This document shows positions 58,698-64,000 of a stretch of DNA of 64,000 bases, piece by piece; position 1 is the first letter of the stretch, and every line of letters begins with the position of its first letter. Source of the stretch: Planctomycetota bacterium (GTDB lineage: Bacteria; Planctomycetota; UBA1135; GCA-002686595). The stretch lies in the NCBI GenBank assembly GCA_029259655.1, contig JAJDET010000366.1:1-64000 (forward strand), in the 5' to 3' direction. The notes below the pieces were generated by a model, which saw only the letters and a program-made list of their open reading frames with translations, was not told where the DNA came from and searched no databases. The position numbers and the translations under genes are program-made.

Positions 58698-59890
58698 AGG
58701 TCTGCGTCTCCGTGATGGGTCGATTCCACGCCTTCGACCTGGCGCGCGAGCTCCACCGACACGGCTCCCTGGCGCGGCTGATCACGTCCTATCCCAAGTT
58801 CGCGGCGTCGAGGTTCGGCGTCCCGCGCGAGCTCGTGGCCAGCGTGCTCTCGAGCGAGCTCATGCGACGCGGCTGGACGCGGCTCCCGCACCGCATCACG
58901 AACGGCGTGAACCCTCAGAACTTCTTCCACGAGCACTTCGAGGCCCGGGCCGCGCGCAGGATCCCCGAGGGCGCCGACGTCTTCGTGGGGTGGTCGGGCG
59001 GCTCGCTGGCGGGCATCCAGCGCGCGCAGGCGCTGGGCATGACGACGGTCGTCGAGCGGGGCAGCAGCCACATCCGGGCGCAGTGCAAGTTGCTCGCCGA
59101 GGAGTACGAGACGTTCGGGCTCCGTCCGCGGGTTGCGCACCCCGGCATGGTCGAGAAAGAGCTCCGCGAGTACGAGGAGGCCGACTTCATCGCTACTCCG
59201 AGCCGTTTCGTGGTGCGGAGCTTCGTCGAGGAGGGGATTCCGGAGCACAAGCTCCTGCACGTCCCCTACGGCGTCTCGCTCAAGAGCTTTCGCCCGCCCG
59301 AACCGGGGACACGCGAACGCCAGAACGTGTTCCGCGTGATTCACGTCGGCGGCGTGAACCTGCGCAAGGGCTGCCACTACCTGCTCCGGGCGTTTCGCGA
59401 GCTCGACCTTCCGAACTCGGAGCTGTGGTTCGTCGGAAGGGTCGCGCCCGAGATGAAGCCGTTCCGGGAGCGCTACTCGAGCGATCGGATCGTCTTTCGC
59501 GATCCCGTGCCCCAGTCGAAGCTCGTCGACCTCTACGCCCGCGCGTCGGTCTTCTGCCTGGCCTCCATCGAGGAGGGGCTGGCGATGGTCACGGCGCAGG
59601 CCATGGCCTCTGGGCTACCGATCGTGGCGACGACGAACACCGGCGCGGAGGATCTCGTCAACGACGGGACCGACGGCTTCATCGTTCCCATCCGCGATGC
59701 GGGCGCACTGGCCGAGAAGCTCGAATGGCTGTACGCGCATCGCGAGGCGCGGCTCGCGATGGGTCGCGCCGCACACGAGCGCGTGAGCTCCGGGTTCACC
59801 TGGCGCGACTACGGCGACCGCATCGTGCGCGCCTACCGTGCCGCGCACGATGGCCGCGCGCGCGTCGAGCGCGTGGAGGCGGCTGCGTGA
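58694..59890 (+). CDS. GT4 family glycosyltransferase
   Basis: 398 residues, GTG start in a GTGA overlap. GT-B fold: VCVSVMGRFHAFDLARELH at the start, VFRVIHVGGVNLRKGCHYLLR opening the donor domain, and the E-x7-E motif in LASIEEGLAMVTAQAMASGLP. An additional GSSHIRAQCKLLAEEYE helix in the acceptor domain resembles lipid-linked-oligosaccharide mannosyltransferases. Sugar specificity unknown. The next gene overlaps its stop. Confidence 0.93.
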   Translation: MKVCVSVMGRFHAFDLARELHRHGSLARLITSYPKFAASRFGVPRELVASVLSSELMRRGWTRLPHRITNGVNPQNFFHEHFEARAARRIPEGADVFVGWSGGSLAGIQRAQALGMTTVVERGSSHIRAQCKLLAEEYETFGLRPRVAHPGMVEKELREYEEADFIATPSRFVVRSFVEEGIPEHKLLHVPYGVSLKSFRPPEPGTRERQNVFRVIHVGGVNLRKGCHYLLRAFRELDLPNSELWFVGRVAPEMKPFRERYSSDRIVFRDPVPQSKLVDLYARASVFCLASIEEGLAMVTAQAMASGLPIVATTNTGAEDLVNDGTDGFIVPIRDAGALAEKLEWLYAHREARLAMGRAAHERVSSGFTWRDYGDRIVRAYRAAHDGRARVERVEAAA

Positions 59891-60723
59891 CGAACCTCCT
59901 CCCGCGTCTCGAGTTCGCCGTCCAGTCGCTGTACCGGAGCCAGAAGAGTTGCCCGTACTGTCGCTCGCGGGACTCCGACACCGTGGGACGCAAGCACCTC
60001 GCGGTGAAGATCCGCTGCTGTCGGGGCTGCGGGCTGTGCTTCACCGACCCCCTGTACCGGTCGTCGCTCTTCGGTTCGCTCTACGACTCGACCTACGACG
60101 CCGAGGGCTCAACGACGGCGCTGCCCTCCCCCACCGAGCTCGACGCGCGGAAGGGGAACCTGTTCGCCGGCACCGACAAGGACTTCCGCGACAGGATCTC
60201 GCGACTGCTCGAGCTCGCGCCGGGGTCGCGGCTGCTCGAGCTGGGGTCGTCCTGGGGCTACTTCGTGTTCCAGGCGCGGGCGCTGGGTTTCGACGCCGAG
60301 GGTGTCGAGATCGGCCGCACGCGACGCGAGTTCGGCGTACGAGCGCTCGGCGTCCCCCTCGTGGAGAGCCTCACGGACGTCGATCAGCGGGAATTCCACG
60401 TGGTCTACACGGCGCACGTGCTCGAGCACTTCACGGACCTCACGACGATCTTCGACGAGCTTCACGCCGTGCTCGTCCCGGGCGGACTGCTCGCGATCGA
60501 AGTGCCGCACTTCGACCTCGATGGTCGCGGGCCGGCCGCACTCGCGAGCATGGGCGCCGTCCACCCGCTCGGGTTCACGCGTGAGTTCTTCGCGCGGAAC
60601 CTCCCGCACCACGGCTTCGAGGTCGAGGGCTTCTTCGACGCGTGGGACGAGGTCCTCGACGCCCCCGCGCGAGATAGCAGGAGCAGCGTCGTGATCGTGC
60701 TCGCGCGCGCGCACGAGGCCTGA
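59887..60723 (+). CDS. SAM-dependent methyltransferase with N-terminal zinc finger
   Basis: 278 residues. A CPYC...CCRGCGLCF zinc-binding knuckle (about 22-52) precedes a class I methyltransferase: motif I LLELGSSWGYFVFQAR, FHVVYTAHVLEHFTD and GGLLAIEVPHFD. Probably methylates a sugar or the glycan end, a common capping step that sets polymer length. GTG start overlapping the previous stop (GTGA). The same knuckle-methyltransferase layout occurs in sugar C-methyltransferases. Confidence 0.9.
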   Translation: MTNLLPRLEFAVQSLYRSQKSCPYCRSRDSDTVGRKHLAVKIRCCRGCGLCFTDPLYRSSLFGSLYDSTYDAEGSTTALPSPTELDARKGNLFAGTDKDFRDRISRLLELAPGSRLLELGSSWGYFVFQARALGFDAEGVEIGRTRREFGVRALGVPLVESLTDVDQREFHVVYTAHVLEHFTDLTTIFDELHAVLVPGGLLAIEVPHFDLDGRGPAALASMGAVHPLGFTREFFARNLPHHGFEVEGFFDAWDEVLDAPARDSRSSVVIVLARAHEA

Positions 60724-60726
60724 GCC

Positions 60727-62286
60727 TTGCGTACCGCGAAGCCCGAAGCCGCCTTCGCCGGCGGGCGCACGGGACGCTTTCGCCGGGGTGCGATCGCGAC
60801 GCTCACCTCGCAGGTGATTCGCGCCGTGGGTCAGGTCGTGCTCGTGCCCGTGTTCCTCGCGGCGTGGGGCCAGCAACTCTATGGCGAGTGGCTGATGCTC
60901 TCGGCCATCGCCGCGCAGATGGTCCTCGTCGACATGGGTGTGACCACCTACGTCCTCAACCGGCTCAACCAGGACTACGCGACGGGTGAGCTCGAGCGCT
61001 TCACACGAACACTGCACAGTGCGCTCCACTGGTGTCTCAGGCTGTGCGTCGCGGCGATCGCCCTCGTCGGGTTCGCGGCATACGCGCTCCCCGTCGAGCA
61101 CTGGTTCCAGCTCGAGATCGTCGGCCACGGGACGGCCGCGACGGTGGCGATACTGCTCGCGGTCCAGGTCGCAGCCCAGGTTCCGTACGGACTCGTCACC
61201 GGCCTCTACCGGACGGTCGGGGAGTACGCGACGGGCATGACGGTCTACAATGCGCAACGCGTGCTCCTGATCGCGCTCACGGCGCTCGTCGTCGTCGCCG
61301 GGGGCAGCCTGGTCCAGGTGGCGCTGGCGCAGATCGTCCCGCTCGCGGCCTGCCTTGCCTGGGCTCTCGCGGACTTGCGACGGAGACACCCCGAGATCTC
61401 GCTCGGGACGGCGCGGCGCGAGCCCGGGCTCGCGCGCTCGTTCCTGGGCCCCAGCTCCCTCTTCTTCCTGATCCGGGGGAGCCAGGCGGCGTCGATCCAG
61501 GGCACGACACTCATCGCAGGCGCACTCTTCGGTCCCGCCGCCGTGACCGTGTTCGTGACACTCCGGACGCTGTGCAACCTGGTGCGGCAGGTCGCGAGCT
61601 CGTTCGCGAACGCGCTGTGGCCGGAACTGACGGCGCTGGAGGCGCGCGGCGATCTCGAGACGCTGAGACGCGTTCACGCGCTCGCCGTGAAGGTCATCAC
61701 TGCGACGTGCATCGCAGCAGCGGTGACGCTGCGCTACACCGGAGAGGTCGTCGTCGAGCTCTGGACGGGCGGCGAGCTCGCCTACGCGAGCGGCCTGATG
61801 GACGCGCTGCTCCTGATGCTCGTCCTGCAGGCTCCGTGGACGACGAGCTCCGTCTTCCTCGTCGCGACCAACAGGCACCGACCGGTGGCGATCTGCTACG
61901 CGATCACGAGCGTGCTGGGGCTCGGCCTGGGCTTCCTGCTCGCGCGCTCGATGGGACTGTCGGGCCTGATCCTCGGCCTGCTCGCTGCGGATCTCGCCGT
62001 CTCCGCCTGGATCGTGCCGCGCGCGACCTGCGAGCTCGTAGGCGAGAGCCTGCGCCGGTTCGCCGGTCGGGTCCTTCTACCCGCACTCCCGATAGCCGGA
62101 GCGATCTGGTTCACGGCGGGGGCCGCCGCGCGCATCGCGGCCGGCGCGGGCTCGATCGGGAGCACGATCGCAGTGGCCGCCACGGTGGCGGTCGTCGCAC
62201 CGGCGCTCACCTACCTCGCCTGGCTCGACGACTACGAGCGCGGCCGCGTGCGCTCGATTCTCTCGCGCTTCACGGCACGCGCGTGA
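60727..62286 (+). CDS. Wzx-type polysaccharide flippase (MATE/MVF superfamily)
   Basis: 519 residues with about 13-14 membrane helices and basic loops; the N-terminal ATLTSQVIRAVGQVVLVPVFL is typical of Wzx/O-antigen flippases, and the SSLFFLIRGSQAASIQGTTLIAG helix pair marks the second half. Translocates the lipid-linked repeat across the inner membrane. TTG start at 60727, 3 bp past the methyltransferase stop. Last gene of the locus; a strong stem-loop follows. No Wzy polymerase with its usual profile is seen in the window. Confidence 0.9.
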   Translation: MRTAKPEAAFAGGRTGRFRRGAIATLTSQVIRAVGQVVLVPVFLAAWGQQLYGEWLMLSAIAAQMVLVDMGVTTYVLNRLNQDYATGELERFTRTLHSALHWCLRLCVAAIALVGFAAYALPVEHWFQLEIVGHGTAATVAILLAVQVAAQVPYGLVTGLYRTVGEYATGMTVYNAQRVLLIALTALVVVAGGSLVQVALAQIVPLAACLAWALADLRRRHPEISLGTARREPGLARSFLGPSSLFFLIRGSQAASIQGTTLIAGALFGPAAVTVFVTLRTLCNLVRQVASSFANALWPELTALEARGDLETLRRVHALAVKVITATCIAAAVTLRYTGEVVVELWTGGELAYASGLMDALLLMLVLQAPWTTSSVFLVATNRHRPVAICYAITSVLGLGLGFLLARSMGLSGLILGLLAADLAVSAWIVPRATCELVGESLRRFAGRVLLPALPIAGAIWFTAGAAARIAAGAGSIGSTIAVAATVAVVAPALTYLAWLDDYERGRVRSILSRFTARA

Positions 62287-62290
62287 GGGA

Positions 62291-62324
62291 CCGGTACGGT
62301 GCCGACGTCGCGGCACCGTACCGG
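62291..62324. terminator. bidirectional stem-loop between convergent genes
   Basis: CCGGTACGGTGCCG (62291-62304) pairs perfectly with CGGCACCGTACCGG (62311-62324): 14-bp stem, 6-nt loop. It lies in the 47-bp gap between the Wzx stop and the protease stop, so it can serve both transcripts. A T-rich tract is weak (GAATTCCCTT). Confidence 0.75.
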
Positions 62325-62333
62325 CGAATTCCC

Positions 62334-63767
62334 TTACTGCAGCAGGACCGACGCCGCGTTGCTCACGTTGTCGATCACGCCCGAGGTCGTGAACGAGAAG
62401 AAGGCGTGGTCGACCGTGACTCCGGAGAAGGCCGGGTGCGTGCCCGACGGCAGGAGGAGGGCTGCGGTGGCGCGTCCATCCGTGTCCCAGTTGCCCGCCC
62501 AGTTCTGAAAGAGCTGGTTCGCCGGCTTGAACGTCAACTGCATGTACGCGTCGAAGTTGAGCGGGAGGATGCCCGCGGCCCCGAGATCGATGCCCGGTGA
62601 CGTGCCGGAGATGCTGCCGAGCACCCAGTAGAACGTCGAGCCGTTCTGTGCGCCGGCATCGAGGGACAGGTTGAGGGTCCCGCCGGTGACGATGTCCAGC
62701 TGGCTGGCGTCGTCGCGCAGGTGCGGGATCGAGAAGACGTCCGCCAGCAAGGGCCGATAGTGCTCGATCGAGCAGCGCATGCGGAGGATCTGTTGCGGCG
62801 TGAACTCCCACATGCAGAGGTCGTTCGAGTAGTCCATGTAGTTGTGGATCGGATCCGCCGAGCTGCACGAGTTCTTGGTGCCCGGGCACCCGTTCGTCGG
62901 CGACGACTCGCGGTTCGTGTCGCAGACGCGGTCACCGGTCGAGTTGCAACCGGCGATCGTCCCGCACCCGAACGAGAAGGTGTGCTCGAGGCCGAGGTAG
63001 TGCCCGACCTCGTGGGTCGCCGAGCGCCCCATGTGGAAGGGCGGGCCGAAGGGCGCGTTGCGGCCGATCGTCGAGTGCAGCACGACCACTCGGTCGGTGT
63101 TGCTCCCCGCGATGCCGCCCTGGGGCAGGTCGGGGACGTAGCCCAGCGCGCCGCCCGCACTGTTCGAGTAGATGTTGAGGTAGCGGTTCGTGTCCCACGC
63201 GAGCGTGTTCCAGTACGAGCCGAAATCGTTGTACCAGTTGTTGTTCGTCGAGAGAGTGGTCCCGCTCGTGGGGTTGCCCGAGGGATCCACCGTTGCGAGA
63301 CGGAACTGGATCAGCGCGTCGTTGCCGGGGGCACCGTTCGTCGCGAACGTGGCACGGAAGTCCTCGTTGAGGATCTCGACCTGGTCTCGGATCCGTTGCG
63401 GACTGACGAAGCCCACGCCGCTGGTCCTCTGGATGATGTGGAACACCACCGGGATCTCGTAGATGAAGTCCGGGGAGTAGACCGCGCTCGGATTCGTGTT
63501 GTTGTAGGTGCAGTCGGAAGGCGACCCGGCGTCGGCTCCCGAGGAAGGCAGGATCGGGAAGGACGGGTGCGGAGCGCGCTCGGGCAGGCTGCAGCGCAGT
63601 CCCTTCTCGAGGAACAGGTCCGACTCGGCGTATTCCTTCCAGGTCGAGAAGTCGCGGCCTTCGACGGTGATCACGGGATCGCCGGCGGGGATCTTGCCAG
63701 CACGCTGGGCGTCCGGAGCGACCGAGATCGCGACCGAGACCGCCCCCAGGAGGAGGATCGTCTTCAT
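62334..63767 (-). CDS. secreted M43 (pappalysin-like) metalloprotease
   Basis: 477 residues with an N-terminal signal peptide (MKTILLLGAVSVAISVA). Zinc site HEVGHYLGLEH (His252, Glu253, His256, His262) and Met-turn NYMDYS (Met311) identify a metzincin of family M43; paired Cys around 268-300 and 301-318 likely form disulfides. The last 120 residues are a beta-rich domain (from about GGTLNLSLDAGAQNGS) that is found at the C-terminus of many secreted planctomycete proteins; this family link is from memory of such sequences. ATG at 63767 with no purine-rich ribosome site. The 233 bp upstream (63768-64000) hold the promoter; I see no other gene there. Confidence 0.9.
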   Translation of the reverse strand: MKTILLLGAVSVAISVAPDAQRAGKIPAGDPVITVEGRDFSTWKEYAESDLFLEKGLRCSLPERAPHPSFPILPSSGADAGSPSDCTYNNTNPSAVYSPDFIYEIPVVFHIIQRTSGVGFVSPQRIRDQVEILNEDFRATFATNGAPGNDALIQFRLATVDPSGNPTSGTTLSTNNNWYNDFGSYWNTLAWDTNRYLNIYSNSAGGALGYVPDLPQGGIAGSNTDRVVVLHSTIGRNAPFGPPFHMGRSATHEVGHYLGLEHTFSFGCGTIAGCNSTGDRVCDTNRESSPTNGCPGTKNSCSSADPIHNYMDYSNDLCMWEFTPQQILRMRCSIEHYRPLLADVFSIPHLRDDASQLDIVTGGTLNLSLDAGAQNGSTFYWVLGSISGTSPGIDLGAAGILPLNFDAYMQLTFKPANQLFQNWAGNWDTDGRATAALLLPSGTHPAFSGVTVDHAFFSFTTSGVIDNVSNAASVLLQ

Positions 63768-64000
63768 GAGGGGGAGGTGGAGAGAGGTGTGGGACGGTGA
63801 CGGGAACCTGCGGAAGCGGCCCGGACACCGGAGAGGGGGGGCTCTGAATAGAACGTACGGCTGTAATCCGCCGGCGGTAATGGCTCCCCTTCGGAATAAG
63901 GGGGCATTTCGTGAGGCCCCTTGGAGTGGGCGAAAAACTCCCGAGTTGGTGGAACCCCGTGCCCCTTCGTCCAGTCTCAAAGACGCTCGGGCGTGTGCGT

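Overview
The window is 64 kb of very GC-rich bacterial DNA with third codon positions close to saturation in G+C. Gene content points to a Gram-negative, environmental bacterium, most likely a planctomycete of the high-GC marine type. The evidence is an ECF sigma factor fused to a membrane anchor and carboxypeptidase-regulatory-like repeats, two sulfatase-like enzymes, a giant GH38 mannosidase, a Pkn-type Ser/Thr kinase beside an FHA protein, and a secreted M43 protease with a beta-rich C-terminal domain. This assignment is inference from gene content; there is no rRNA or marker gene in the window. I saw no tRNA, rRNA, CRISPR array, insertion sequence or phage gene. 

Layout. 1-1.6 kb: alkylation-repair pair (AraC-AlkA fusion, Ogt). 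1.5-5.8 kb: unknown secreted protein, DyP peroxidase, AI-2E-type permease. 5.8-12.1 kb, all minus strand: MORN-variant lipoprotein, membrane-anchored sulfatase-like protein, sigma-factor fusion and a beta-helix lipoprotein. 12.3-18.9 kb: a geranylgeranyl-reductase-like flavoprotein, then a tight minus-strand operon (ABC ATPase, permease, EEP nuclease/phosphatase, solitary DNA methyltransferase). 18.9-24 kb: Ser/Thr kinase with two downstream lipoproteins and a divergent FHA gene. 24.1-31 kb: a polytopic sulfatase-like protein and the GH38 enzyme. 

31.0-45.1 kb is the most interesting part: a dense island with a seven-iron ferredoxin, six CBS-domain genes (14 CBS motifs), three universal stress proteins, a UbiB-type kinase, an APH/P-loop-ATPase fusion, an Hsp20, a three-PAS histidine kinase and a NarL-type response regulator. 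The second PAS domain of the kinase keeps the haem-ligating His and the Arg of FixL. The gene set closely parallels the mycobacterial DosR (dormancy/hypoxia) regulon (FdxA, USPs, CBS protein, Hsp20, Rv2004c-type fusion, haem sensor plus NarL-type regulator) but with a FixL-like instead of a GAF haem sensor. I infer an oxygen- or redox-controlled stress/dormancy regulon that sits next to its own sensor. 

45.1-49.8 kb: DUF445 protein, a MarR-GNAT fusion with a clear operator, an orphan cytochrome-oxidase subunit III with a 36-residue membrane peptide gene, a rhomboid protease and an MBL-like protein. 49.8-62.3 kb: exopolysaccharide locus on the plus strand (GT39-like and GT9-like enzymes, Wza-like lipoprotein, Wzc-like tyrosine kinase, three glycosyltransferases, a methyltransferase and a Wzx-like flippase; the last six junctions from Wzc onward are overlapping or nearly so). 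The locus ends at a perfect 14-bp stem-loop facing the M43 protease gene.
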